Below are positions 25,881 to 39,872 of a stretch of DNA of 64,000 bases, in pieces. Source of the DNA: Neodontobutis hainanensis. Lineage: Eukaryota; Chordata; Actinopteri; Gobiiformes; Odontobutidae. The notes beneath the pieces were generated by a model that saw only the letters and a list, made by a program, of their open reading frames with translations, was not told where the DNA came from and did no database searches. Every line of letters begins with the position of its first letter. Positions within the stretch are counted from its first letter, which is position 1. The translations under genes were made by a program, and so were the position numbers. The stretch is from NCBI GenBank assembly GCA_024349245.1, contig JALDNG010000477.1:1-64000 (forward strand). The letters run 5' to 3'.

Positions 25881-28097
25881 ATAGTTTTTACTTTGTCTTG
25901 CTGGATAAATACAAATAACATTTATTGGTAAAAATTTTTTAAATGTTATAAAAATCAAAATAACATAAAATTTAAGCTTTGATTAACTTCAAATATATTT
26001 ATAAAAAAATTTTAAAATTAAAATCATTTTAAATACATCTACATACTTCAAAGCTCAACGAGTGGAGCACAAATCTTTTAATATTTCAATCTTTATAAGA
26101 ATTATACGAACTCGATCTCTTTTAAAAACCAAATTTGTAAATGTGTTTCAATAAAAATTTAAAATAAATGCTTTGTAAACGATTAATAGTTAGTACCCTT
26201 ATGTAGTATTCTGTGATTTTGTTTTTCAAATGATTTAAAATCTGAAACAAAGGGAACGTTTAAAATATAAATCACTTTTTGACTGCAAAATTGAAACAAG
26301 TATTTCAGAGTTGCATAATCTAAAATCTTCAACTGTTCAATCATAATTATAAACGTGTGAATTTTCCAAAACAGTTACATGTTTTTTTATTAATATTTGG
26401 TCCATATTAGAAAGATTTTTAAAATAGATTTTTCTAAAATACTAAAATATGATATATTTTTCATAATAAGTAGCTTTAAATAAATTATTTGCAATTTCTT
26501 TAATTCAATTTTTTTTGAAAAAAACATCTACTAGTGATTTAATAGGAGCCTGTAAATGCTCGAAAATCAAGCGATCTGTAGCTCAATCCTATAGAATTAG
26601 CTTTAACATATGTTTAATTTAAAAATTAATTTGATTGTTATAATTTAAATTTATTTAATTTTGTTTCATAATTGACTTGTAAAGTATTTTAAAACTAATA
26701 TCTCACGTTGAACTTGAAAATATTTGAATAATCACTTATTAATTCAAGTTTCTTAATAATTTCTATTACAAATTATCTGTAGTGGTTTTTGATGAAATAA
26801 AAATTCTAAAAAATAAAAATTGAAATTAAGAAAATTAAAAAATTTATAATCTAACTATTTTAACCATTTAAATACTTGTCTGATCAGGATGGAATTTGAA
26901 TTATTTTAAATATTAGCTTTTTAAAATCTATAAAATAAAAATCAAGTGACTCAAAAATGTTTTGAATAGCATAATAACTGAGTTTAAATTGATGTTTTTC
27001 ATTTTATTAATAAATATTCAACGTATATCATGTTTTATTCCACTTCCAAATGCGTATTCTCAAAATATTAATGTTTATAAATTTATAACATCAAAACAAA
27101 TATTTTATTTGTATTTTAAAATAAAATTTTCTATATGAGAGAAGATAAATTTATAAATAATCTAATTGTACATTTTTAATGATTCGCATGATGTATTACG
27201 ATTTAGAAATTTATATTAGATTATGATCATGTGTTCTATGAAATATATATGTAAATCAGAATTTTTAAATTTATTGAAGTATATAATAAATTCTTCTTTT
27301 TATTAGAGTTATATGGTCAAATAATTTAGTCATTTGAAAACACACATTAATTTTATCATTAATTTCCGAAAAATCCTAATCATCGAGCTAGATATAAATA
27401 AAAATTTAAATATTGAGAATTATTATTTTGTGAATTTCAATTTGAAGTAATAAGTTTTAATAAAACATGTGACTACTTTTTTAGCTCTATGAATCGTGAT
27501 ATTCATATGGTAAGTGCATTACTCTTTACTATGTAGTATGTTACAATCTTGAAATTTTTACGAATTAAGTATCATCGATTTAAATATTTTAAAGTCCGGT
27601 TGATTCTTCACTGTTATAGTATTTTATTGATTTATTTTTCTTCAACATCTCTGAAATACTAATAATAGAATGATCATATACTGTTGATTTCAATATATTT
27701 TATAAAATGAATAATTTGTTAAATTTGGAAAGTTTACATATTTTTAATATAGTTTTGGATAGTGTGGACAATGTCGTGTATCTACACATACATTTCAGGT
27801 TACTATGTCAATCATTTTTTTATAAACATGTTAAAATAGAAAATATATTTATGAGTAAGACAGATTAAAGATAGCAAGTTTTTTCAATTCTAAGTTTAAG
27901 AAATCTAGTTCTTACCAAGCGATTTGATAACTTTAAAAACCCAAAATCTGTCCGGAAATATTTCTAAATATCGATGGCATAAAAATTCAAATATTCGCTT
28001 ACATTTATCCTTTAAATATAAACACAAATAAATTACAATACGTTCTCTTGAGTTTGATAAATCTTTTATAATACTGTAAGTTGATGATAAATAATTT
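25881..28097. other. AT-rich spacer
   Basis: Very A/T-rich. No frame, repeat or RNA gene seen. Confidence 0.55.
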
Positions 28098-28099
28098 TA

Positions 28100-28174
28100 T
28101 AGGGTTTCCCAGCAAATAACGTCATTTTCCCAAAATTAACGTCATATTAAAAAAATCAAATAAATAAATAATTG
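28100..28174. repeat. Left terminal inverted repeat of the 28.1-kb transposon
   Basis: About 75 bp, inverted with respect to 29,353-29,449. It contains two tandem units ending AACGTCA, then an A/T-rich part (ATTAAAAAAATCAAATAAAT). It is one ~21-bp unit shorter than the right repeat. Confidence 0.85.
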
Positions 28175-28254
28175 GAGTAAAATTAAAAGCCGTAATATTA
28201 TTATTTTGTAAACACATTGAAATCAACCTCTAAAGTAATTTTTAATGCCCTTAA

Positions 28255-29285
28255 ATGACTGAGGAAGAGAATCATATCTACAATGAAAGAATTATAAGAA
28301 GAAGGACTTTATCCACTTAACAAAAACGAGCAATAACAGAATATTTAAATCATGGAATACAAATCTCAGAAATTGCTGAAGATTATTAATTCCTCGAACA
28401 TCTATATCTACATTTTCCAAAAGGTTTTTGATGGAAGGAAACAGTAAGACGAGGTCGCTCACAACAAACAAAGCTGAATGATCATCAAAGGCCAGGCTTC
28501 TTCATTTGGTTAATGATGATCATACACGAACACTTGACTCATTGTCTTCAACCATTGAGCGGGAATTTAATATTCAAATAAGTAAAAGTTCGATTGATCG
28601 TTATTTTACGATTTTCATAATTCTATAAAACAATTAACTCTTGTTCCAGAGAGCAGAAATTGTGAAAGAACCATTCAACTGAGATTTGAATATGCAATAA
28701 ATTTTAGTAAGTTGCATTTTAACGTGGAAGATGGTCGTTTTGTTTTTATTGATGAAGTAGGTTTTAGTGTTGCAACTAGAACGAAAAGAGGGCGAAGCTT
28801 AATAGGAGATCTGCAAATTTACGAACACGTTCAATAAAATCAAGGAACATTTCGGTAATAGCTGCATGTAATAAATATGGGATGATAAATCATCATATTC
28901 AAGATAATTCTGTAACCGGTATTCAATTCAAAGAATATTTGCTGCAATGTAAAGAGGTATGTATTGAAAAGGGAATTATCGAGCCGATTTTTATAATGGA
29001 TAATGCCCTCATCCATCATTTTCGTGAATTACGTGAAATACAATTGGAAAATATAATAATAATTAATTATCTTCCCCCCTATAGTCCGATGCTTAATCCA
29101 ATTGAAAATGTATTTTCCAAGTGGAAAAATTACGTTTAAGGGAAAATGCACAGAATGAAAGCGAACTGAAAAATTTTATTCCAAATGGATTTAATATAAT
29201 TACTTCTTCGGATTGTAGTGGTTATTTTCGAAAAATGCTTGGTTATGTTGAGAGGTCCAAATCCCGTGAAATTATAATTGAATAG
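28255..29285 (+). pseudogene. IS630/Tc1-type DDE transposase, decayed
   Basis: The region would encode about 343 residues, the usual size. The ATG at 28,255 begins MTEEENH. A TAA follows after about 20 codons (the other copy has GAA there), then several one-base deletions. Catalytic motifs remain: first Asp in FVFIDEVGFSV (Asp codon 28,751), second Asp in FIMDNALIHH (28,999), and Glu in PMLNPIENVFSKWK (29,104). There are exactly 34 residues between the second Asp and the Glu, so DD34E. LPPYSPMLNPIE is the family hallmark. The first Asp and the other two catalytic residues are in different frames. After another shift near 29,138 the C-terminus runs ENAQNESELKNF to REIIIE and TAG at 29,285. Function was cut-and-paste transposition in the nucleus, recognising the flanking inverted repeats. 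Confidence 0.9.
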
Positions 29286-29352
29286 TTAAAAATTGATCTT
29301 TTATTAAATAAAAAATTTTATCTATTTTAATTTTAATTTATTTTTATAACAA

Positions 29353-29449
29353 CAATTATTTATTTATTTGATTTTTTTAATATGACGTTAATTTTTGGGA
29401 AAGCGACGTTAATTTTTTGGAAAGTGACGTTATTTGCTGGGAAACCCTA
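29353..29449. repeat. Right terminal inverted repeat of the 28.1-kb transposon
   Basis: About 97 bp. It carries three tandem ~21-bp units (each GACGTTA followed by TTTTTGGGAAA or GCTGGGAAA) next to the A/T-rich subterminal part. The repeated AACGTCA/TGACGTT core probably forms multiple transposase binding sites. That role is inferred from tandem-site termini in related transposons. Confidence 0.85.
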
Positions 29450-29451
29450 TA

Positions 29452-32400
29452 TTAATTTCTTGATAATGCTGAGAATAGTCATATTAATGACTGATTTATT
29501 TTTTTATCTAAGTTAGATTAAGAGGTGTATGGAAGAGATTATTTCGTTTTTATTGTGTTCGTTCGTAAATTTCATGCACGAAAACTTCTAAATACTTCAG
29601 AAATTCATTTTAAAAAGACATAAATGATCTTTAAAAGAATAATTATTTTCATAAATGAGGTAACCTGTAAATTTAATTAAACTTGAACATATGATATGTC
29701 AGTAAAAAGTGTAAGACTAAAATAATGCTAATCTGCACAATTATGAACAAAAATAATATTTATTGGTTCAGGTAAAATATATTTCAAAGTTAGGTCAATA
29801 GAAATAAACGCCTTAGATTGAAAAAAATTATAAAAAATTATGTTTTATAAATAATGGTGAGCATAATTCTGTGATTAGTCTATGAAAATAGACATAACAG
29901 CGAGTCTATTTTTCAACGAAAAAAAATCAAACAGTGCCCTTTTTATGTTCTTTCATAGGAGCGATAATTTTGAATTTTTGGCGACTTCACCTTGTATCTT
30001 AACGAAAATTATTTTTAGCATCAATAGTATAAATCAAGATAAATACTTGACTGCGAAGCTTTAGAAGACTCATTATAACAATTTTCAAAAATTTGTTCAA
30101 TATGTTTAAACATCACATTTTTTTTGTGAAATATTTAAAAAGACTTGTTGAGAAGAAAGGGAATTGGAAATTTAAATTAGAAACTTTTCCTCTTAAAATT
30201 CACATATGATAATATTAATTATGCATATTTACATTGTTAGATGTATTATATTAATTTTTACTTTGAGAAAGAATGTCTATTTCATTAGTCATCATGGAAT
30301 GATAATTTAATGCAATTTGTTTTTGAGAACATTTTACTCTTCATAAGATGAGATCATTTCATCAATAATCGAAAATGCTGATTGTCTTAAGCTTGGTAAA
30401 TCATGATGGATGTTTCTTTAGTTTAAAAAAATAAGATGATGGTTTTATTTGACTATTAATGTTTATCTTTTCTCAAAATTTAATACTTTAAATTTAGGTA
30501 ATGTATTTCGTATATTAATGATCTTATGATTCATTTATTTTTTAATTATTTTGTCTATGTTGCTGAAAATTAAGATGAAATTTATTTTTATTGAATATTT
30601 GAAACAAAATTTAAGAACATAATTGATATTTCAAATGTTTACTATGCTTTTAAATGAAAATTTATTTGGTTTTGAAATAAAAATTATACTATAACTGGGG
30701 AATAATTAAAAAAACTATATTCTTGCGGAAAGAAGAATATACTAGATTGAATGTTGAATAAAACCCGTCATCGATAGTATATGAACCTTAATTTTTCTCA
30801 TTTTTCCAAAATTTATAAAATTATAAAGATTAATTGAATTTTAGATAATTTTAAGGTCAAAAATAACGATATTTGAACATTGAACGTCCTCAATAAAAAA
30901 AATTATTATGTAGCTTTTTATTTATAATAAAATTTATGCAACTTCAATTTTTACACATGATAACTCAAAGGAATTTGCTAAGTTATTTATGTCTGTTAAT
31001 ATCAAAAATTTTTTTGTTCATTTTATGTTAAACTTTGTTTAATTTATCAATATTTTAATTTAATGAATTCAAAACATATAAACATGAAGAATTTAAAATA
31101 AAAGATGAAAATTATTGCGTTTTTAATTTTAAATGTATTGATTTTTTTATAATTTTCTAAATTAGTTAATAAATTTTAAAAAATTCACTTAAAAATACAA
31201 GACGTGTGATAAAACTTTCGATATAAAACGTATATTATTGATATAAAATATTGGTATATCGATTTTTTTCAAATTTTCACTTGATTTAAAATACAGCTAA
31301 TCACAGAATAAAAAAATAATCAAACTGTTTTTGTTTTTTTATCTGTTATTTATAATGGATCAATAAGTAACTTTTCAAAATAAACTGGAAAAATTTTAAA
31401 TTTAAATTATCGACTCATATTTATTATTGAGGGATTTTATGATATAAATTCTAAATACATATAAAATTCATTACATCTCAAAAGCTAAGAGCATTATCCT
31501 TTTTCAAATAACAACATTATTCATTCTTAGTTAATTTAAAGGCACTTAAATTTGGCTTGTATAAATCTCTATCAATACATATCTGAAAATTTTTAATATT
31601 GTGGTTGAAGTTAAAAGGAAGCTGAAAACTATTTCAACAAAAAAAAATTAAGGCACTAAAAATAATGTTGTTAAGATTTGTTATAATATCGAGTCGTTCT
31701 TTCTCATGCGGGCCTCCTACATCATGCAGTTTTAGTTCCTTGAGGATAAGATATATTTTAATCGATGGTATTTCAAGTATTTTTAAATTATATTATGTTT
31801 ATATTTATTTTCAAAAAAACGTTTCATACTTCTTGAATAGTGTGTAATCGGTTTATTTTTTTAATTTTTAAAATTAACCGAAATTTTACGTTTTTGTGTT
31901 TTAAAATGTGACACTGTAAAAATACCCTAAACATCGATTTTTTCACGATTATGTGTGATATTTTTTTATGAAATTATCAATTAACTAATATTTAATTGAC
32001 ACAATTGGTTGAATTTTCTTTTGAAAATAAACAAAACTGGATAAAAATTAACATATGTGCCGTCTTTTCGAAGTAGATGTCTAGGTTTGAAAAAATGCAG
32101 ATTTTAATTCAGTGTAATAGAAGAGAGTTAAGAGGGTACAAAATATATGTAAATTGACTAAATGGAGTACCACATAAAAAATCATTCCGTCCAGCAACGT
32201 TTTTCAAATTCTACGGCTTTCCAGACTGCATAAAATTCATAATCATACAATAAATAGATTAATTCTCAACGAATAATATAATAGTCAATTTTCTTAATCA
32301 TCAGTAATTGATAAAATAAGTGTACAAATATTTTTTTCTTTGTGAATTATTTAATACATTTTTTGCTAAAAGGATAGAATGTTGACAATTTTGTCTCTAA

Positions 32401-33754
32401 AAATTAGTTAAAACCTTCAAAAGATGACAATATATTTAAATAATCAAATACTGTAAGTTAATGTATTTACTGAAAAAGAAATATATCAAAAGTGAACACG
32501 TGAAGAAAATATGTTAAAAAAGAGGCCAGCATTAAAGTCAAATCGACCAAGTAATTTTAACTGTTTGAAAATTATCTAATGCTGTCATTTTGTTTCTAAG
32601 ATAATTAATTATCAATATTATCTTCTCTTTTTTAGTTACCAGTTGTGGTGAATTGAAAAGCAATAATTTATTGACCGAAGACATCTCTATTGTAACTTAT
32701 TGTTCATTAAATACCAAATTATTTCATTGAAGTGATTTTTGAACGATAAGATATTGACAATTAAATCAGTAAAGATCGAATTTCTAAATTGTATAGTTCT
32801 AAATCTTAATCACATTTACAGATAAAATGTAAGTTGTCTATATTTAGTTAATGAATACGAGTTATAAATTTTTTTTATCAATGATTTAAACATTTTTAAG
32901 GATTCTCAAGAATTAATGTCTGAACAAATATCTCTGCTAATAATAGGGTGATAGTGAAAAGATATCTATTATAAATTAGCTAAAATTTGTTTATTTATAC
33001 AATTTTGATAAAACAATGTCAGCTTTACCACATTAATAACATTTCATGTTTTGAATTTAAGTTAAACTCGAGCATTCCGAATTGTTTAACAAACTGTTCT
33101 AACACAGTCTTGATCCATGAGTTTATCGTTTATTGATCGTTCTTATAATTTTTACAAAAATATATTCTCATATTCGTAGATGAGCATTATGATATATCTT
33201 ATTCCATCTTTGGGCTTGAAATAAAATTGCTTTTCTGATGCAGATTACGTATCAAATATGCCTTGAGTTTCATTCAAATCTTTTCCACCTTTGTAAATAA
33301 TTTTGGCTTAACAATAAAGTTCAAGAAATTTAATATATTTTTTGATAATTGTCAATTAATTCATTTTTTATCTCTTCTTAATTTTGAGTCACAACCACTT
33401 AATGTCACATAGATACATTATAACTCAAAATAAATACATATATTCAACCTTGGAATGTTAATATTGCTAACTTTGGGGAAAAAATACAAAAAACATGGTT
33501 TGAATTTTGAATGTTAATAAACATTTATCGTTTAATAACAAATATAACATCATCATACTCAAAATATCTTTTGTTTAACATTCATTTAAATAATATTCAG
33601 TCAGATGAGTCTTCTCATCTCTGAAAGCAAGAATTTGTTTGCATATTTTTGTATGTTAAGTTTCTTATCAATTAGAAATTGTTTAACATGTAATTTCCTG
33701 CCTGATTATTCTGCATACAACTAAAAAGAACATTTTTTAACTTTTGTTTCCTGA
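29452..33754. other. AT-rich spacer with one relic
   Basis: Only the 31,650-31,800 relic stands out. Short frames such as 29,882-30,064 (plus) have no supporting features. Confidence 0.5.
31650..31800 (-). other. Coding-like relic
   Basis: A minus-strand run of about 44 codons reads KILEIPSIKIYLILKELKLH, DVGGPHEKERLDIITNLNNI and ends at a TGA. The DNA for LHDVGGPHEKER is the GC-richest point for several kilobases. No family is recognised. Confidence 0.25.
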
Positions 33755-33862
33755 TATCACTTTCTATTAATTCTTAACTGTTTTCAATATTTATGTTTAT
33801 TTACTGTATGTGAACGTAGAAAATATTTTGTAATAATTTTGTCTCGGTCTTATCGAGTGTCG

Positions 33863-33991
33863 ATGAAAACATTATATCTTTTATTTAAATTGTATTTTTA
33901 CTTCTTAGTTTATAAAATTGTATTCATAGGAGGAAGTCAACTGGCGAGGGAAGGTTTTAAAGAGCTTGTAATTTCCATGAAAGTAAATTGA
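33863..33991 (+). CDS. Possible 42-aa membrane peptide (end of a 78-codon open run)
   Basis: An open run from 33,755 to TGA at 33,991 contains an ATG at 33,863: MKTLYLLFKLYFYFLVYKIV, then FIGGSQLAREGFKELVISMK. The hydrophobic part looks like a signal or transmembrane segment. The tail is GC-richer and its composition is not A/T-driven. It could be the last exon-like part of a decayed gene. Evidence is slight. Confidence 0.2.
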   Translation: MKTLYLLFKLYFYFLVYKIVFIGGSQLAREGFKELVISMKVN

Positions 33992-34454
33992 GAATGAATG
34001 TTTCTTTCATTTTTTGAACCAATACTTTAAAAATATTTACTTATTTTTATAATTAATTGATTTTTATGTATTGAAATAATAATGAATACTTATATTGAAT
34101 TAAAAATATTTTCGATTGAATTTTATTTTCAAGAAAAACGAATGATAGAAATTTTTAATAAACCGATGAAAATTTTTCAATGAAGAATTTTTAAATAAAT
34201 TCATAGAAAATATATTGTTCTTCTAATGAAAACATACTTATCGATTTAAATATATGATAACTTTAGACCAAAAAATTTATTCACAGCTAATACCTATATG
34301 TCTCAAATTAAGGGATATTATTCATATTTGTTTTTAAGTGTCTTTTTTTATTGAAATCTTTGAATAATGGAAGCTTCTGCGATTCTTTTAAATATAATTC
34401 AAAACTAATCTGAAACAAAATCTATCAGAATTATTTTTTTATTTCTGCACAACC

Positions 34455-34712
34455 ATGATAATTATAACATTTTATTTCATAGGATTCATCTTGTTTGGTT
34501 TGATCATTTTATTAAAAATTATCAACCCCGTTAAAACAGAAATCTATCATGCTTTCTTTCATTTTAAAACTTCCATTAAAGATTTTGATATTTACAGTTA
34601 TCACATTATAAAATATTATAATGAAATTTCTTTCAGAAAAGTTATTTTAAGATTTTTCTCCTTAATGAAAATATATTTCATACAACTGTGTGAGAAGACA
34701 TCAAAGGTATGA
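34455..34712 (+). CDS. Possible small membrane protein, 85 aa
   Basis: The ATG at 34,455 is followed by an uninterrupted hydrophobic N-terminus (MIIITFYFIGFILFGLIILL), then a basic, aromatic tail (EIYHAFFHFKTSIKDFDIYS and ISFRKVILRFF). A single transmembrane anchor is likely if it is translated. A/T-rich DNA readily produces Phe/Ile/Leu/Lys-rich frames of this size, so it may be chance. Confidence 0.25.
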   Translation: MIIITFYFIGFILFGLIILLKIINPVKTEIYHAFFHFKTSIKDFDIYSYHIIKYYNEISFRKVILRFFSLMKIYFIQLCEKTSKV

Positions 34713-37700
34713 AATAACTATTCGGCTGATATTTACTTCATATACTTGCCTTTGAGACTTTTCAAAGATCGAGATCATAAATTTTAATGACAACAAAAGA
34801 ATGAACCATAGATGAATAAATAAAAATATTATCAGTCTATTGTGGACAGAACAAGAACAGATTGACTTAAAGCAACTCAAATTTTGCCAAATTCAAAGGA
34901 AGCGGGATATTTTAAATTTTATCAGATTAAGTTTGTGTTAGATTAACCTATGATAAATACAATCAAATAAACTTATTTTCTTTATTTTCATAACTAAACT
35001 CTATGTCTTGGAAATTTACTTATTTTGGATTTCAGAAATCGAGACTGTTTTTTCGGATAATTTACAAAAGTAAAATTTTATTTAATTGAAAACAAAAATT
35101 CATAAATTTGTTGATGCCATGTTCAAGATAGTTTCAAAATTAGTTTTGCAAATATATATTATTCAAATTTCGATTTGCTAAAAATAATTAAATTGAATAT
35201 AACAATGAAAACCATGATACCATAAAATCAAAATATTTGTTTTCGAAAACTCTCGATTTTTAATAAATTTTCATCATTTTAATCATTGCTATTTTTACAT
35301 ATCATTGATAAATGTACTGACCAATATGAATATTATGATTGTTATGAAACTTTTGCATTTGTTCACGCAAATAGTCATTTTAGTATAAAATGCATTACAA
35401 AGGATCATCTTATGTTGACCGTGACAACTAAAGTTTAAAATTATATTGAAGAAAAAATTTAATCTATAAATCGTTTGTTTTTTAAAAATGTAAGTTAAAT
35501 ATACCAAAATTAAATTAAAATCATAATATTCTGAAATTCTAAGAATTTTTTGAAGAAAACCAAACTGTTATTTTCAATCGAATTGACACCAGCATGGTTT
35601 GTCAAGTAGCAACGCGTGTAATTCTTATATGTTATTTAAAGATTATTTTGAGCAAAAAAATTTATTGAATCCGTCCATAAATAAGCATTTTATGAGTAGT
35701 TAAATTGTGAATAACTCATTTATCACTTATATTTGTTGTGGATAGATCATCAAATATCTATTAATAGTTTGTTCAAATTTTGAAATTAGCAATGTGATAT
35801 CCAGCGCATCTATTTATTGAAAGTCGAAAGAAGTTATGGTGTAGTTATTGATCGATATTATTTGCATGATTTTTTTATCTATTAATATGGTTTGTCTCTA
35901 ATAATTGAGATTTAACAGAAAAAACAACTGAATTTTTATTGAATCTTAATATCTAATAATCACTTTTTTGTCAAATTAACTTTAACGTAAAGTAATTTTG
36001 ACGTTTAAATCGAGCGTATTATTCGCACTTTTTATAAGAATTTTCATGTTTAAAGCTTTAAAAATGTTTTTTCTGATATATCTTTCGCTTGTTTAAATGA
36101 GCCATTTTTAAATTTGTAATGAAATTTAATTTATTTATCATTTATAAAAATATTTAAATACATATAATTCTTCATAAATTGTAACAGAATTTATTACATA
36201 ACCTCATATTATTAAGTCATGGAATAACTCCACCGTAAATGGATTTTGGTTTGTTCACATATTTTGCTAACGATTGGAAATATATTTTTTTATTCACTTA
36301 TTTTTTCTTTAAATTCTAAGTATGGTGCATAAATGTCGTTTCAATATTAAAATCATCAAAAAATTAACCAAAATTTTTAATGACGAATTGTCTTAATATT
36401 TCATGATTTCTATCACAATTTCTCAAACTAATTTTAATCCATTTCATATTAAATTTACATTCATAAATATATTTTTAGAAATTATATTTGGGATTTGATC
36501 AAATCTAAATTATATTCTTTTAAAACTTAAATGAATGAATAATTTTATTTTAATGTGAATTATAATGTATATGCTCATATTAAGCAGATCCATGATTTAA
36601 AAATTTTAATAAATTAAATCTTCGCTTTTAATGTAAAAAGAGGTTATATTCACCCATTGTTAATTTCGATTAAATTACCATTTCCTTTGTATTGATAAAC
36701 TTAATCAAAACTTTAATTTTTGGCGTACTCATGTTTTACCAAGATAAACCCGTTTTCAAAAACTTTTGAATAAGCTCTCATATAATACATGCCTTAATGT
36801 CCCTTTCATATCAGATTTTTTTAAAAATGCTATTTTATTCAATTCATAAAAACATCGATGGTAATCAACAAAGAATTTTTAAAAAATGATTATTAAACAA
36901 AAAGTTTTATTTTTTTATACCAATGAAAATTTATTATAAAATGGTTTAAAGATCAATAAATCATTTAATTATTTTAAAATAAATGATATTATACAGAAAA
37001 TTATTAAATTCTACTGAAATCATTTTATTTTTTTAAGGTTGGAATCAATCCCATTTTGATCGAACAATCTGCTTAGATTAACTTTTAATTAATATTGATA
37101 TTGTCATTTAATGATTGCAATTCTGAGTCTTATTGAAAAAATCTTATCTGTTTTAGCACGGTGAAAAGTTTTCTGGTGTTTGAAAATAAATCAAATAATG
37201 AGATAAGTTGAATATTCTGTGAATATATTTTATTTTATATTTTCTCAAAAAGTTATTGAAATGAAAATAACATAAAAAAATATAAAGAATAACAGGTTTC
37301 ATCTTTCAAAATTCTAAACAGGAATACGTATTTAAATTTTAATCTTTATAAGTTCTATTTCTGTTTTTAAATAAGGTATAAGTAAAATTTATTTCTTTTG
37401 AAAATGCGGAACATTTTTTACACAATGGCTTTTGATTTACATGTTTTATATCTGATATATACTAACTAATGGAAAATGTATAAATCTAATTTTCTTCGGC
37501 TTTGAATTTTCAAAAGAATAAAAAGCATTGGAAATGAGATGTTATTTTTAATAAACGGTTCACCTTCTTCAATTTTTAACGATATCGATGGTCATGAATG
37601 ATATAAATATTTATTATACATGATAAAAATTTTCAATATTTAAGTTTTTGAGGCATTCAAATTGTCTTCATTGTGTATTAGGTTTTTATTTATTTCAACA

Positions 37701-39861
37701 TTAATAAAATGTAAGAAGAATTAAGGATTTTTAAAAATATCACATGTTTTATTTTATAAAAGAATTGTTTTAAACAGTTTATTTTTAACAGAGTATATTT
37801 TAGCATGGTATTAATAAATGACACAAAGTTAAACCTAGTATTTTAGAAAAAATGAGTGAGTTTAGTTTAAAGTTCAAACAGAAGAGTATACCAGATTAAA
37901 TCATAACTATCTCCATGGCATCAAATGGTTAATTTTACATACGTCGAACCAAGAGAATATTTTCAAAATAAAATATTCTTAGCATTGTAGATAAAATTGT
38001 GAAGAGAATTCAAAGATGGAATCAAAACGTAAAATTATTCCATTTTAGATAATTTAGAATCATTGGAAACTGTTAGGCTTCTCATTTATTCAAAATGTAA
38101 TGTGCGCAAAAATCTAAAATCAAGCAAGAAAATTTATTTTTAATTTTCTAAGATGAATAAATATTATTGTTAAATACATTGTCATTTTATTAAAAATATA
38201 TGTAGTAAATTAAATTCTGACATTCGTTAGTTATGAAGTCAATCATGTTGTAAAATTATTAAGCTTTTCTCAGAACTTGTGATTTAAGATGAAATTAATT
38301 TTTTAACATTCAAAATCAATAAGTTATTTTATTATGAAATCAATCAATGTTTCTTCCATTTAAAAACTGAGCATCGAAAAATTTCACAATATCACAAAAT
38401 GCATTTTATTAACTTTATGAAAATCAGGTTATAGATATCAAAAAATATAGGACGTCAAACTTATCCAAGGATGAGAGTAGATTTTGATAATCGATGACGT
38501 AATGGGATTTATTATCATAGCACGAGCATGTCTCGGCGTGTTCTATTTTTAATTATTCATAGAATGTATAAATGTTAGGACTACTAAATTCTTTTGATCT
38601 CAACATAAAAACTCGAAAATGATGCTTACATGACGTCAGAAAAAGCGTTAAAGTATAATATACTAATTTAAAGAAATATACTTTCACAAATAAAAGATAG
38701 AAAGTTTCTAATTTCACAGTAATAGAAATCTATTTTTTATTATTTATCAAAAGATTTTTGTTTTCAAAAAATGAAGGTCTATTTACGAAACAGGTCATAC
38801 AGATTAGATTATTTCTGTGTAAAAATTGCAATTTCAAAGTTGTTAGATTAGAATTCTCCTTCGCAGAATTATCTCTATGATGAACTCAATTTATTTTAAT
38901 TAATTTGTGTACAAACCACAAAAATTACTCATTTTTTAATGAAAAAAAAATTTATGAAATTAGATTTTAAACAAAACAAACTCTTTAAAAACTCAGTCAA
39001 CAATATTAATTTGAGAAAAAAGTAAAAATAAAGATAGCACAAGGAAAATCAAAAACGGCATAGATCGATTGACCAAAACTCAACATATTATGGATTTGTT
39101 TTTGAGGAAAGTTTAGCTATGAAGATAATCATTATAATATTGGATATAATAAAACAAAACTAATTTCTTTATATCAAAAATTATTCAGTAAAGAGATACC
39201 ATCACTATTCATAGAATTTTTTCCTGAACGTACCTTAAAATATTTGATATATGTTTAACAAATGCTGACCGTAAATTTGTTCGAACATTTGTGTGAGTTA
39301 AAAAAACTAAATTCATATCGTACATTTGTCGAATGTTTTAATTAATCTTAAGCGTCATAAAACATCATGATTTAAAATGTTAGAGTTTATTTTATATTGT
39401 GCTTTGATTGAGTTCATAGGGTCAATTCGAAAGTCTTTTTAATATAATCAATCAAGAATTCTGTCATGCCCCATATTTATTGACAGTATCTAAACCTATT
39501 GTATGAACAGTGTAATTGTATAAAACTACTTTTTAATCGTAATTCTTTTCAATTTTATAAGTTGTTTATTTGACTAGATGATATTTTTATTTTAAGTAAT
39601 AGCAACTATGATAAAAAGGATCAAATGACTGATTGGTGTTTAGTCGCAAATATCCATTAAGTAAGCCATTTTGTATAAATTTATCATATTTAGTTTAGTT
39701 TGAAAATTATATAAATTTAATAAAATTTTCAAAGTTAAATTTTAATAATTATATGAAGTAAATAAATGTATTCTATGTGGCCAAATTTTTATTTTGATAA
39801 TATTTACAAGGTTAAAAAGTTAATGTAATTTTCTCGATTTAACTGAATATTGTTGATATTA
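34713..39861. other. AT-rich spacer upstream of the 399-aa gene
   Basis: Over 5 kb with no coding signal. A small GC patch at 38,490-38,560 accompanies the GACGTC cluster. A 70-codon minus frame at 35,295-35,507 looks like chance. Confidence 0.55.
38451..38638. promoter_or_regulatory. Cluster of CRE/ATF-like GACGTC sites
   Basis: GACGTC at 38,451, TGACGTAA at 38,495 and the full palindrome TGACGTCA at 38,631 lie within 190 bp. They could be bZIP sites, but the nearest gene starts 1.2 kb away, so a regulatory role is only possible. Confidence 0.15.
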
Positions 39862-39872
39862 TCTGAATTTAA
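39862..39872 (+). promoter_or_regulatory. A/T-rich start-proximal signal before the 399-aa gene
   Basis: The bases immediately before the ATG read CTGAATTTAAA. Microsporidian genes often have very short leaders with an AAATTT-like element next to the start, so this may be the initiation context. The surrounding DNA is so A/T-rich that the match has little weight. Confidence 0.2.

Larger units (their letters stand above)
28100..29449 (+). mobile_element. IS630/Tc1-mariner-like transposon, complete length (1,350 bp), inactivated
   Basis: The element starts TAGGGTTTCCCAGCAAATAA and ends with the reverse complement, TTATTTGCTGGGAAACCCTA. It is flanked on both sides by TA (28,098-28,099 and 29,450-29,451), the target duplication of this superfamily. 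Inside is one transposase reading region on the plus strand with DD34E motifs. The terminal repeats are built from two (left) or three (right) ~21-bp units containing AACGTCA, followed by a shared A/T-rich subterminal stretch. Stops and frameshifts inactivate the gene. The same element occurs at 62,418-63,083 with an internal deletion. Confidence 0.92.
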
